Assembly: GCF_039524015.1 (NCBI RefSeq)
Contig: NZ_BAAAGF010000004.1
Coordinates: 388,853 to 452,852, forward strand
DNA: 64,000 nucleotides
Direction of reading: 5' to 3'
From: Gaetbulibacter_B jejuensis
GTDB taxonomy: Bacteria; Bacteroidota; Bacteroidia; Flavobacteriales; Flavobacteriaceae
Position numbers and translations under genes: made by a program. Positions 32,932 through 42,239 of the stretch are shown here, in pieces (positions within the stretch are counted from its first letter, which is position 1; each line of letters opens with the position of its first letter). The notes under the pieces were generated by a model that saw nothing but the letters and a program-made list of their open reading frames with translations, searched no databases and had not been told where the DNA came from.

Positions 32932-34416
32932 CTATCGGTTATTAATCATCCTATTACGGTTGCTTAATGTATGTCGTTTTAAAATGCGATAGCTTTCTTG
33001 TTTCACTATAAAATCATCTTTAAGTCCCCATAATATATCACTAGCTTTTTTTCGTGTTTCTTTTTCATTTACAATAGGGTAAGGATAGTGTTTGCCTAAA
33101 ATGAAGCCTGTAAGTTGCTGATCAAAATAAGTTATTTCACTGGGATTATGTATAAACGGAGTTTCTAAATTTGCCAATTCAGGAACCCATTGTTTTATAA
33201 ATTTACCTTCAGGGTCGTGCTCCAGACTATTTTTTAACGGATTATAAATACGTAGCATATTAATTCCCGTTTCGCCAGCTTGCATTTGTATTTGCGGATA
33301 ATGTATACCTGGTTCAAAATCTAAAAATAAACTCGCTAAGTGTTCGCTTAAATCTTGCCAAGGTTGCCAAAGATTATGTGTGAAAAATGAAACCACTAAA
33401 GCACGCATTCTAAAATTTAAATAGCCAGTAGTATTTAAGCAGCGCATGCAAGCATCTACTAACGGAAAACCTGTTTTGCCTACTTTCCAAGCATTTTGAA
33501 ATTCAACGTTTACTGGTTTTTCAAGTTGATGAAAGCCTTTATTTACACTTTTAAATTCCATCGAATGTTCCATTTCAAACTTTTGGATAAAGTGTGCTTG
33601 CCAACGTAAACGTGATACAAACGCATTTAAATGTCGCTTGTTTTTACCTTTTTCTCTTTCAATTCCAGCTGCATTAATAACTTGTTTTATTGATAAATTT
33701 CCCCAAGCTATGTAAGGCGATAATCGGCTACAACCTGTTCTAGCTTCCAACGGTTTCGAGATATGGAACATGTAGTTTTTATAGCGATTTTTGAAGAACG
33801 ATTGCATGTATTTTATTCCTGTTGTTGTTCCACCTTTTTGAAAATTTTTATTGTGAATAGTTTCTGTTGAAACGGTTTTAAACTGAAGTTCTAAAGCTTC
33901 AATTGAAGTAATACTTAATAACTGATTTTGTTTTGGCAGAAACTGAAACTCTGGTTGTATCATAAAATCGTCCCAATCTTCAAACCAAGTATTGCGGTTT
34001 CTAAGTCCGCGTTGCACACCATTATTAATATTTTCTAACCAAGTTATTTGTTGAGTTCGGCAAAATTCCGAGAAAGCTATATCTCTTTTAAACGTTGAAA
34101 GTATACCTGTTTCCATATGAGAAAACACGTGTGTAATATTGAATTGCTTTTGAAGTTGCTCAACTGTATTTTCAATAGAATTATTAACTATTAATATTTT
34201 GGAATTATAAGTTTTTAGCTGATGGTTTAAATCCTCTAAAGACTGCTTTACAAAATCCCAATGACGTTGGCTGTAATGTTTATCTTGAAGTAAAAAATCC
34301 TCGAAAGTGTAGAGGAGAAGCACGCTTTGGTTGGTGTTTATGGCATTGGTAATGGCTTCGTTATCCTGTAAACGAAGGTCGCGTTTTAACCAAACTATGC
34401 TAAGATTGTTGTTCAT
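32932..34416 (-). CDS. cryptochrome/photolyase family protein (subclass uncertain)
   Basis: A 494-residue FAD-binding protein with an N-terminal photolyase alpha/beta domain (LSIVWLKRDLRLQDNEAI) and a C-terminal FAD domain (SRLSPYIAWGNLSIKQV, GFPLVDACMRCLNTTGYLNFRMRALV, MLRIYNPLKNSLEHDPEGKFI). It lacks the FeS cysteines of PhrB-type enzymes and the DASH C-terminus. It may be a photolyase or a blue-light sensor. It overlaps the FeS-type gene by one base in the tetR operon, of which it is the last member. Confidence 0.85.
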   Translation of the reverse strand: MNNNLSIVWLKRDLRLQDNEAITNAINTNQSVLLLYTFEDFLLQDKHYSQRHWDFVKQSLEDLNHQLKTYNSKILIVNNSIENTVEQLQKQFNITHVFSHMETGILSTFKRDIAFSEFCRTQQITWLENINNGVQRGLRNRNTWFEDWDDFMIQPEFQFLPKQNQLLSITSIEALELQFKTVSTETIHNKNFQKGGTTTGIKYMQSFFKNRYKNYMFHISKPLEARTGCSRLSPYIAWGNLSIKQVINAAGIEREKGKNKRHLNAFVSRLRWQAHFIQKFEMEHSMEFKSVNKGFHQLEKPVNVEFQNAWKVGKTGFPLVDACMRCLNTTGYLNFRMRALVVSFFTHNLWQPWQDLSEHLASLFLDFEPGIHYPQIQMQAGETGINMLRIYNPLKNSLEHDPEGKFIKQWVPELANLETPFIHNPSEITYFDQQLTGFILGKHYPYPIVNEKETRKKASDILWGLKDDFIVKQESYRILKRHTLSNRNRMINNR

Positions 34417-35948
34417 TAAAAATTATCAGGGTTTTCAATGATACTTTGTGCACGTTTTTTGATGTTTACTAGTTGGTCTTTTTCCATTTTGTCTAGTAAG
34501 CTGTACATCATTCCCATACGACGGTTATTGACCAAAATGCTGCGTTTGTCATCTAAAAAGTTCCAGTATAAACTGTTAAACGGACATGCTTTTTCGCCTA
34601 ATTTTTCCTTTTTATCGTAATGGCAATTGTCACAATAATTACTCATTTTATTGATGTAACTTCCGCTAGAAACGTAGGGTTTTGTGGCTATTTTTCCGCC
34701 ATCTGCAAATTGGCTCATGCCACGCGTGTTTGGTAATTGTACCCATTCTAAAGCATCAACATAAATACCCAAATACCAAGCATCAACATCGTCTGGATTA
34801 ATTTGCGCTAGTAACGCAAAATTACCAGTCACCATTAAACGCTGTATGTGATGCGCGTAACCATTGTCAAGACTGTTGGTTATGGCATTTTTTAGGCAGT
34901 TCATTTTAGTATTTCCAGTCCAATAAAATTCAGGAATTTTATTGGTGTTTTCTAAGTGATTTTCGGTTTTGTAATCTGGCATTAAAGCCCAATACATACC
35001 GCGCATATACTCTCGCCAACCAATGATTTGACGAATAAAACCTTCAACTTGAGAAATATCAATATTGTCACCATGTTTTCGCCAATAATTTAAAACAGTA
35101 TCTACAATATTTTTTGCTGAAATAAGCTTGATATTCATCGCAAACGATAGTCGCGAATGGAATAAATAGACTTCGTCCGTATGCATGGCATCTTGATAAT
35201 CGCCAAAATGAATGAGCAATTCCTCACAGAAATATTTAAGTTGATCAAGCGCTTGCGCTCTGGTAATTGGGTAACTAAACGTTTTAGTGTCAAATTTGCC
35301 AATGGTTTTGATGTCACTTTTTTTGATTAACTCGACAATATTTGAAACATCATTTTTAAAATATTTGTAAGTCGGAATTTGGTGTTCGCCTTTCCATTTA
35401 TTGCGATTGCTTTTGTCGTAGTTCCATTTACCACCTTCAGGTTGTTTTCCAGCCATTAAAATGTCGTGCTTTTTACGCATATCACGGTAAAAATTCTCCA
35501 TTAAATATTGCTTTTTTCCTTTAAAAAAGGCTTTTAAATCCTCGCGTTCTGTATAAAAATGTTCCGTTGAAAACGCTTCAGATTCAATATCTAAAGACTT
35601 GCAAAACTCTGATAATTGTTGATCTATTCGATACTCATCTGGTAGTTGGTATTCAAACTTTTTAATGTCGTGTTTTTTGATGAGTTGTTTTAGGTTTTTG
35701 ACTAAATCCTGCGTATTGTCTTTATCGTCTAGTTTGTAATAGACAACTTTAAAATTGTTTGTTTTAAGGTGATTTGAAAACGCACGCATTGCAGCAAAAA
35801 AGCCAATTATTTTTTGAATATGATGTGTAACGTAATCGGTTTCTTGGCGCATTTCAAATAGACAATAAACTACATTTTTATCATTGGTTTTGTACCAACT
35901 GTGTTTGCTGTTTAATTGATCGCCAAGTATAAGTCTAAGTGTTTTCAT
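34416..35948 (-). CDS. FeS-type bacterial (6-4) photolyase/cryptochrome (PhrB-like)
   Basis: A 510-residue protein starting LRLILGDQLNSKHSWY, the N-terminus of the FeS-BCP group. It has four candidate [4Fe-4S] cysteines: one in KMNCLKNAI and three in NYCDNCHYD...EKACPFN (CxxC then Cys 13 residues on), the spacing known for prokaryotic (6-4) photolyases. It likely repairs (6-4) photoproducts with FAD. It abuts the third photolyase gene (1-base overlap) downstream; a palindromic repeat separates it from the DASH gene upstream. Confidence 0.88.
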   Translation of the reverse strand: MKTLRLILGDQLNSKHSWYKTNDKNVVYCLFEMRQETDYVTHHIQKIIGFFAAMRAFSNHLKTNNFKVVYYKLDDKDNTQDLVKNLKQLIKKHDIKKFEYQLPDEYRIDQQLSEFCKSLDIESEAFSTEHFYTEREDLKAFFKGKKQYLMENFYRDMRKKHDILMAGKQPEGGKWNYDKSNRNKWKGEHQIPTYKYFKNDVSNIVELIKKSDIKTIGKFDTKTFSYPITRAQALDQLKYFCEELLIHFGDYQDAMHTDEVYLFHSRLSFAMNIKLISAKNIVDTVLNYWRKHGDNIDISQVEGFIRQIIGWREYMRGMYWALMPDYKTENHLENTNKIPEFYWTGNTKMNCLKNAITNSLDNGYAHHIQRLMVTGNFALLAQINPDDVDAWYLGIYVDALEWVQLPNTRGMSQFADGGKIATKPYVSSGSYINKMSNYCDNCHYDKKEKLGEKACPFNSLYWNFLDDKRSILVNNRRMGMMYSLLDKMEKDQLVNIKKRAQSIIENPDNF

Positions 35949-35960
35949 GAAATCTTTTTT

Positions 35961-35986
35961 AGTCTTCGACTGCGCTCAGACTGACA
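35961..35986. repeat. short palindromic repeat between photolyase genes
   Basis: AGTCTTCGACTGCGCTCAGA then CTGACA, a hairpin AGTCT/AGACT around CGACTGCGCTC. The core matches one of the elements inserted in hsdM (3488-3523) on the opposite strand. Confidence 0.65.
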
Positions 35987-35996
35987 TAAATGTGTT

Positions 35997-37307
35997 TTAA
36001 AATAAAGTGTCTTGCAACCACAAACGTTGGTATTTACCGTTACTATCGTAGCGCTCTGCTTGAAGTTTGACGTTAAATTTTCGGTCTCTTGGATCGTTAC
36101 CAACACCGGCAACATACATCCAGTTACCGTAATTGCTGTGCACATCGTAATCGAGCAGTAAGCTCTCAAAATACGCTGCACCAATGCGCCAATCTAATTC
36201 CATGGATTTTGCAAAATAACTCGCTACATTTTGTCTACCACGATTACTCATCCAACCTGTTTTTTTAAGCTCAATCATGTTAGCGTTCACAAAAGGTTCA
36301 GATGTTTTAGCGTTTATCCAGTCGTTTATTTTTTGCTGATTTTTAGACCAGTCGTAATCCTTGTTTAAAATTCCACCGATTTTAAAGATTTGATTACCAA
36401 ATTTTAAAGACACATATTTAAAATAGTCACGCCAAATAAGCTCGAAAATGAGCCAATAGGTAGAATCGTTTTTAAAATGTGCTTTCTCAAACTGCTTGAC
36501 TTGATAGTAAATATGCTTAGCTGAAAGACTTCCATTGGCTAACCAAGGAGAAAATTTGGAACTAAAATCTTTACCAATCAATCCGTTACGAGTTTTTTTA
36601 TAAACGCCTAATTTTTTAGCATTGAAAAAATAATCTTCTAAACGTTCTAATGCTTGAGTTTCTCCACCTTTAAACGGAAATGCTGAATTTGGGTGCACTT
36701 CAAAATCTTCAAAACCTAAATCAGAAAGTGATGGAATTGAAGTTGGATTTTCTAAAGTGTTTTCATTAACTTTTTCATTTGGAAAAGAAGTTTCTGGTCG
36801 TATTATACTTTGTTTTTCGCAAGCTTTTCTAAATGCTGTGAAGACTTTTGGTAATTGTTCTATACTGAAAGGAATATCCTCTGGATGATATAAAAACTGA
36901 TTATAACCTGTTGAAATTTCGATGTGTTCAGGCAACTTTTCTTTCACCTTATTAAATACATCAATTTCTTCTTGCGTCCATTCTTCTTGTAAAAAAATAT
37001 GATTAATTTGATAGTTTTCTACCAAATCTGGAATACAATTTTCAGGTTTTATAGTATATACAAATAACGGAATGTTGAGTTGAGCTAGATTGTTTTTTAA
37101 ATCGGTTACGGTTTCTATTAAAAATTTAGCTCTGTATTTTTCTGTTTTTTTAAAGCCAAATGGATCATCTTCAAATTGTCTTGGATCAAAACAATATAGA
37201 GCGATAACACGATTATTACTACCAATAGCATTTGTTAATGACGCGTTATCGTGAATTCTTAAATCGTTTTTAAACCAAACTAGGCTTGTGTCTTGTTTCT
37301 TCTGCAT
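35997..37307 (-). CDS. DASH family cryptochrome
   Basis: A 436-residue CryDASH protein: SLVWFKNDLRIHDNASL at the N-terminus, KFSPWLANGSLSAKHIYYQVK, LIWRDYFKYVSLKFGNQIF, and the DASH-specific end VGNDPRDRKFNVKLQAERYDSNGKYQRLW. These proteins bind FAD and MTHF and repair CPDs in single-stranded DNA; some act in signalling. It overlaps the small DUF2256 gene upstream by 28 bases. Confidence 0.93.
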   Translation of the reverse strand: MQKKQDTSLVWFKNDLRIHDNASLTNAIGSNNRVIALYCFDPRQFEDDPFGFKKTEKYRAKFLIETVTDLKNNLAQLNIPLFVYTIKPENCIPDLVENYQINHIFLQEEWTQEEIDVFNKVKEKLPEHIEISTGYNQFLYHPEDIPFSIEQLPKVFTAFRKACEKQSIIRPETSFPNEKVNENTLENPTSIPSLSDLGFEDFEVHPNSAFPFKGGETQALERLEDYFFNAKKLGVYKKTRNGLIGKDFSSKFSPWLANGSLSAKHIYYQVKQFEKAHFKNDSTYWLIFELIWRDYFKYVSLKFGNQIFKIGGILNKDYDWSKNQQKINDWINAKTSEPFVNANMIELKKTGWMSNRGRQNVASYFAKSMELDWRIGAAYFESLLLDYDVHSNYGNWMYVAGVGNDPRDRKFNVKLQAERYDSNGKYQRLWLQDTLF

Positions 37308-37429
37308 TTTTCGCTACAATATTTTACGTTATCCCAATTTTTTTCCCATTTTTTTCGCCATGTAAATGGTAGTTGGCAAACGGGACAAATTTTTGTTGGC
37401 AAGTGTTTTTTAGCTATTCTTCTAGGCAT
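37280..37429 (-). CDS. DUF2256 domain protein (49 aa)
   Basis: A 49-residue reading frame: MPRRIAKKHLPTKICPVCQL, PFTWRKKWEKNW, VKYCSEKCRRNK. The CxxC...CxxxC pattern is a zinc-ribbon-like set and the sequence matches DUF2256, a small protein almost always found next to cryptochrome/photolyase genes. It overlaps the SDR gene (8 bases) before it and the DASH gene after it. Confidence 0.88.
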   Translation of the reverse strand: MPRRIAKKHLPTKICPVCQLPFTWRKKWEKNWDNVKYCSEKCRRNKTQA

Positions 37430-38846
37430 TGGCTAGTTTATTTATCATTCCGTTAAAAATAAATCCATGAAACGGTAAAACACTATACCAATAGAGTCTT
37501 CCCCATAGACCGCGTGGTCTGAAGGTAGCGCGTTGGTAAACTTTACCTTTTGCGACTTGAAACTCTAACCAAGCTTCGCCAGGTAATTTCATTTCGGCAA
37601 AAAGGATAAGGCGTTTTTGTTCTTTATCGGCTAATAATACACGCCAAAAATCTAAGGCATCACCAGTTTTGATGTCGGTTTGGTTGGTACGACCACGACG
37701 TAAACCAATACCACCTACTAGTTTGTCTAAATAACCTCTAATTTTCCAAAGTGTAGTGCCGTAATACCAACCATTTTCACCACCAATAGCCCAAATTTTT
37801 TCAAGTGTTCGGTTTTCATCTTTTACTTGTCGTTCTTTGATGTCTTTGAAACATCCAAATTTTGGAACTTTAAGGTATTTTGTAGAAACTCTTTTTTTGT
37901 TTCGGCTACTTATAAAAGCGTCTTTCCAACTAGAGACAATTTCATTTCCTTCAATTTTAGCAAAAGCTACTTTTACAGCCTCTTTATATGTTATAGGTTT
38001 AATGTCCAAAAATTGATTGATGTTGCTTTTTTCTCCTATAATTTCGATACCCATACTATTTACTAAAGAAGAGGCTAATTTGTAAGATGTTGATGTTACA
38101 AAATATAACCAGTAGCTTGACAGTTTTGGCGTCATTACCGGAACAGTAATGATGTGTCTTTTTAATTTTCTTATGTCTGCAAATTGTAATAACATTTGCT
38201 TGTAGGTCATAATTTCTGGACCAAAAATATCATGAGATGTGTTGTACAATTCTTCTTTACCAAGTCCTTTGGTTAAAAACGCTAACACGTCTCTAATGCC
38301 AATTGGTTGTGTTTTGGTGTTTAACCATTTTGGCGCAATCATTACAGGAAGTTTTTCGACTAAATCTCTAATAATTTCGAAACTAGCGCTACCAGAACCA
38401 ACAATAATTCCTGCTTTAAAAACGGTTAATGCGTAAACATTAGATTTTAAAGTATCTTCTACGTTTTTTCTGGATAATAAATGTTTTGAGAGTTTGGTAT
38501 CGTTGGTAATTCCGCTAAGGTAAATAACTTGTTTGACGTTAGTCGTTTCGATATAATTTTTGAAGTTTAACGCACATTCTTCTTCTAACTTATGAAACTT
38601 GTCTACAGAATTTGACATAGAATGTATTAAATAATAAGCAGCATCTATGTCTTTAGGAATGTTTTGTAATGTGTCCGGTTTTAAAAAATCGGCTTCTACA
38701 ACATGAAGATTTTCTTCATCTGAATATGCTTTTTCCGTACGTAATTTTCCGCGTACAGCGCAAACTACCGTATGACCTTGATCTAAAAGTAACGGAATAA
38801 TACGCTTACCAATGTAACCTGTTGCTCCTGTTACTAATATTCTCAT
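37422..38846 (-). CDS. SDR family NAD(P)-binding protein with C-terminal DUF2867
   Basis: A 474-residue protein. The N-terminal half is an atypical SDR (ILVTGATGYIGKRIIPLLLDQGH, YLIHSMSN), and the C-terminal half (WAIGGENGWYYGTTLWKIRGYLDKLVGGIGLRRGR, GDALDFWRVL, RATFRPRGLWGRLYWYSVLPFHGFIF) is DUF2867, an SRPBCC-like module. This fusion is common in flavobacterial light-response clusters. The substrate is unknown, possibly a hydrophobic quinone or pigment-like molecule. Confidence 0.9.
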   Translation of the reverse strand: MRILVTGATGYIGKRIIPLLLDQGHTVVCAVRGKLRTEKAYSDEENLHVVEADFLKPDTLQNIPKDIDAAYYLIHSMSNSVDKFHKLEEECALNFKNYIETTNVKQVIYLSGITNDTKLSKHLLSRKNVEDTLKSNVYALTVFKAGIIVGSGSASFEIIRDLVEKLPVMIAPKWLNTKTQPIGIRDVLAFLTKGLGKEELYNTSHDIFGPEIMTYKQMLLQFADIRKLKRHIITVPVMTPKLSSYWLYFVTSTSYKLASSLVNSMGIEIIGEKSNINQFLDIKPITYKEAVKVAFAKIEGNEIVSSWKDAFISSRNKKRVSTKYLKVPKFGCFKDIKERQVKDENRTLEKIWAIGGENGWYYGTTLWKIRGYLDKLVGGIGLRRGRTNQTDIKTGDALDFWRVLLADKEQKRLILFAEMKLPGEAWLEFQVAKGKVYQRATFRPRGLWGRLYWYSVLPFHGFIFNGMINKLANA

Positions 38847-38880
38847 AGGTTTTGATTTTTTTGTCTACAGATAATTACAT

Positions 38881-39516
38881 TTATTGATTGTTAGCTAAAG
38901 ATGTTTTAGGTCTTTGGTATTCTAAACGTTTTTCTAGAGTAGGAATAGCGTAAGTGTCTAATCCGTTAATAGTTGCTATTTCTGCTTTAGATAGATTTAC
39001 AAAGCCATCATTTTCTAATAAATTATCATTGATGAAAAGATTTTCAATTTCACCTAAAACAAGAATAGTATCGTTTTCTTTAATGAAATACTCTTGAACA
39101 AATTTCATTTGAAGCTGAACTGGCGCATCTTTTACAAATGGTGCAAAACACTCATTTTTATATTCTGAATTGAGATTAGTCACTTCAAATTCTGAAATAT
39201 TAGCATCGTATTTAGCCGATGTGTGATGCGCATCTTCAATTATTGATTTATGAATGTGATTAATCGTGTAAACACCAGTTGATTTGATGTTTTCGTAAGT
39301 GTTGCGTAAAACTGTTGTTGGTCTACAAAAAAAACCTAAAAGCGGCGGATTGCTACCAACATGCGTTACCGAACTAAACACTGCAACATTCTCGATATTA
39401 TCCTTAGATTTTGTGCCAATTAAATTAGCGCTTTTAAATCCTGAAACACTGTTTATAAGATTAATGCGGTATAAATGATGCATTTCTTCGATATGTTTTT
39501 TACTGAAATGCTTCAT
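38881..39516 (-). CDS. flavin reductase family protein
   Basis: A 211-residue FMN-binding split-barrel protein (INSVSGFKSANLIGTKSKDNIENVAVFSS, PPLLGFFCRPTTVLRNTYENI). It probably reduces flavin with NAD(P)H. In this operon it might supply reduced flavin to photolyase-type partners, though this is inference. It shares one base with the ABC1 kinase gene upstream. Confidence 0.88.
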   Translation of the reverse strand: MKHFSKKHIEEMHHLYRINLINSVSGFKSANLIGTKSKDNIENVAVFSSVTHVGSNPPLLGFFCRPTTVLRNTYENIKSTGVYTINHIHKSIIEDAHHTSAKYDANISEFEVTNLNSEYKNECFAPFVKDAPVQLQMKFVQEYFIKENDTILVLGEIENLFINDNLLENDGFVNLSKAEIATINGLDTYAIPTLEKRLEYQRPKTSLANNQ

Positions 39517-40829
39517 TATTTTAAATTTTGAAAGTTATTGATTTTGATGCCTTTAGCTTTTAAATCGAACATTAAATTGTACAATCCAAAAAACGTACGG
39601 TTAATGTAAATAAAATGCTTAGATCCGCGATTACCGTTCATTTTTCTTAGTTCTGTACTTTTACTGTAACGTTGTCCCATTTCTGAAATAGCATTGAAAA
39701 ATTCAGGATCAGAAAAATCAAAAGTATCCACATGAAAAGGTTTGGTGAATAAGCTTAACAATTCATGAAACATTGCAGAGAAGAAGTCTAATTCTTCTTT
39801 GCTATCATCTTCTCTTAATATTTCTAATTCGAACATTTTTTTAGTGAAAATATCTTTGTTTTCAAGACTTTCTTTTTTTGCCAATTCAAAATATGGTGTG
39901 TAAAAATCTTCAGGTACTATTTTCATACAACCAAAGTCTAACGCGATAAGTTCGCCATTTTTGGACACTAAAAAGTTTCCGGGATGTGGATCTGCGTGTA
40001 CTTTTTTAAGCACATGCATTTGGTACATATAAAAATCCCATAGTGCTTGACCAATTTGATTTGCTACTTCTTGATTGGTATTGTGTGCAGTAAATTCAGA
40101 AAGGTGTTCGCCTTCCATCCAATCCATAGTAATGATACGTTCTGAAGATAAATCTTCGTAATAGTCAGGAAATTTAAGGTTAGGAATGTGTTTACATGCT
40201 TTTACAATCTCTTTACTTTGCTTAACTTCTAGTATGTAGTTAGTTTCTTCAACTAATTTATTTTCGACTTCTTTAAAGTATTTATCACTATCTTTTCCTT
40301 TAATATTGAACATTTTGATAGCGATAGGTTTTACCAAAGCCAAATCGCTAGAAATGCTTTCTGCAACACCAGGATATTGAATTTTCACAGCAAGTTTTTT
40401 CCCATCCTTTTCTGCTAAATGCACTTGTCCAATACTAGCTGCATTAACCGAATTAAGATTGAAGGTGTCAAAGATTTGACTTGGTAATTGACCGAAATAT
40501 TTTTTAAAAGTCTTCTTCACTAAAGGTGCCGATAGTGGCGGTACAGAAAATTGTGCTAACGAGAATTTTTCTACATAGGCTTGTGGTAAAATGCTTTTTT
40601 CCATACTAAGCATTTGAGCCACTTTTAAAGCACTTCCTTTAAGTTGTTTTAAACTGTCGTAAATATCGTCTGCGTTGTTTTTATTTAAACGTTCTTTAGC
40701 TTCAACTTCAGATTTTGTAATCTTATCACCATAATATTTTAGGTAATTAACACCAACTTTAGCACCTGTAGATACTAATTTGGTTGCACGAGATATTTTT
40801 GAAACAGGTATTTTGTCTATAGTTTTCAA
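39516..40829 (-). CDS. ABC1/UbiB family atypical kinase
   Basis: A 437-residue protein with the ABC1 signatures: KGSALKVAQMLS (KxGQ-like motif), SIGQVHLAEKDGKKLAVKIQYPG (ATP-binding Lys), VHADPHPGNF (catalytic) and ALDFGCMKIV. UbiB-type proteins regulate lipid or quinone metabolism. It is the second gene of the operon, 11 bases after tetR, and precedes flavin reductase. Confidence 0.93.
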   Translation of the reverse strand: MKTIDKIPVSKISRATKLVSTGAKVGVNYLKYYGDKITKSEVEAKERLNKNNADDIYDSLKQLKGSALKVAQMLSMEKSILPQAYVEKFSLAQFSVPPLSAPLVKKTFKKYFGQLPSQIFDTFNLNSVNAASIGQVHLAEKDGKKLAVKIQYPGVAESISSDLALVKPIAIKMFNIKGKDSDKYFKEVENKLVEETNYILEVKQSKEIVKACKHIPNLKFPDYYEDLSSERIITMDWMEGEHLSEFTAHNTNQEVANQIGQALWDFYMYQMHVLKKVHADPHPGNFLVSKNGELIALDFGCMKIVPEDFYTPYFELAKKESLENKDIFTKKMFELEILREDDSKEELDFFSAMFHELLSLFTKPFHVDTFDFSDPEFFNAISEMGQRYSKSTELRKMNGNRGSKHFIYINRTFFGLYNLMFDLKAKGIKINNFQNLK

Positions 40830-40840
40830 TAGAATGAGAA

Positions 40841-41500
40841 TTAAGAGTTCATTTGAAATTTTTCTTTATAAATAAACTTTCCAAAATCTATTAGGCTTTT
40901 TATTGGAGCAATGTCTAATACATCAAAACTTGTATTGACAGATTTTTCTATGAAAATGTCTGTTTTTTCAAAAGATGGAGACGTGTCATCCATCCAAAAT
41001 TTGATGGTTAATAATAATTGCATCCAAGCAGATTCTTTGAGTCCACGACGTTGAATTTTATTTATTTGTTCTTGCTTAGCTTCTAGAAGCTCAATCTGTA
41101 AACTTTCTATATAACTTGTAAATGCTTTTTTTAATTCTGCAAGCAATTTTAAACCTTTTAAACTTTGCTTATGTTGCTCTAAAGCATACCTTACATAACT
41201 TCTATTAGCTGTTAGGTTTTCAAAGAAAGTATAGTAAAAACTTAACAGTTTGTTTCTAGAATTAAATGCGGTGTAATCTTCGTTTGCACTCAAAGCCTTT
41301 AGCGTATTGTCAAAAAAAGCTTTAAATATATGTTGTTCAAGTGCTTCAAATGAACCAAAAAAAGCATAAAATTTTTGCTCTTCAAATTTGTGTTTCTTAG
41401 CAAAAGCATATACTGTTTTTGGACGTTTGTTATGCTCTAAAACATAATCCATATAGAAGGTTATGATATTGTTACTTGTAATTGTTTTTTGTTTTGCCAT
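40841..41500 (-). CDS. TetR family regulator of the photoprotection island
   Basis: A 219-residue protein with an N-terminal helix-turn-helix of the TetR type (TVYAFAKKHKFEEQKFYAFFGSFEALEQHIF) and a helical ligand-binding domain. It is the first gene of the operon TetR-ABC1-flavin reductase-SDR-DUF2256-CryDASH-PhrB-Cry. Just upstream is the inverted repeat TGTTTAA-N16-TTAAACA, also present in front of the second island operon, so this protein is the best candidate to bind both. The effector and the sign of regulation are unknown. Confidence 0.88.
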   Translation of the reverse strand: MAKQKTITSNNIITFYMDYVLEHNKRPKTVYAFAKKHKFEEQKFYAFFGSFEALEQHIFKAFFDNTLKALSANEDYTAFNSRNKLLSFYYTFFENLTANRSYVRYALEQHKQSLKGLKLLAELKKAFTSYIESLQIELLEAKQEQINKIQRRGLKESAWMQLLLTIKFWMDDTSPSFEKTDIFIEKSVNTSFDVLDIAPIKSLIDFGKFIYKEKFQMNS

Positions 41501-41517
41501 GTCTTTTAAATATTTTA

Positions 41518-41560
41518 TAAAGATACTAAATGTTTAATTTTTAATTATAAACATTAAACA
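41518..41560 (-). promoter_or_regulatory. promoter and shared operator of the tetR photoprotection operon
   Basis: On the minus strand, a -7-like box TATCTTTA (41518-41525) is preceded after 5 bases by TGTTTAA-N16-TTAAACA (41531-41560). A second overlapping palindrome AATGTTTA-N11-TAAACATT (41529-41555) is also perfect. The layout is the same as at 32849-32891. Confidence 0.65.
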
Positions 41561-41669
41561 AAACTTAACATGTGAAATGATAATTATTGTTTGACAAGCA
41601 CAAAAAAGAGCATTATATGTAAACCCAGCTTTGTATTTTTTGATTTGGTAAAAAGATGTATGAAATGTT

Positions 41670-42239
41670 AATTTATAGTTTTGTTAACATCTAGAGGGCT
41701 TTCTAATTTGTAATTTTAATTTTTTAAAAGCGATACATTAATTCTAATCAAAATCTAATCAAAAATGAAAAAACTATTACTACTCACTTTGGCAATTGCG
41801 TTTACATTTAGCGTGAATGCTCAAATTGAAACACCACAATCTAGTCCTGCTAGTAAGCTTGAACAAAGGGTTGGTTTAACTGATGTTACTCTAGAGTATT
41901 CTCGTCCAGGAGTAAAAGGAAGAGCTATTTTTGGAGATTTAGTACCTTATGATAAACTTTGGAGAGCAGGAGCTAATAAAAATACAATGGTGACATTTAG
42001 TGATGATGTTACTATTGATGGACAAACACTTAAGGCTGGTTCTTATGCGATTTTTGTTAAGCCTATGAAAGGTTCTTGGGAAGTATTTTTCTACACTGAT
42101 ACAAATAACTGGGGAAATCCTCAAAATTGGGATGATGCTAAAGTAGCAGTTAAAACTACTGTTAAAACTTACGAAGTACCATTTAATGTTGAAACGTATA
42201 CAATTGATGTTAATCAAATATCAAATAGTGGTGCTGCAT
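41670..42239 (+). repeat. direct repeat copy B (right boundary of the photoprotection island)
   Basis: The intact counterpart of 26960-27529, covering the promoter region and first 158 codons of the full DUF2911 gene. The offset between copies is 14,709-14,710 bases. Confidence 0.9.

Noticed and set aside
26960..42239. The island boundary repeats treated as insertion sequences
   Set aside because: They encode part of a DUF2911 gene, no transposase, and have no inverted ends; a gene-segment duplication explains them better.
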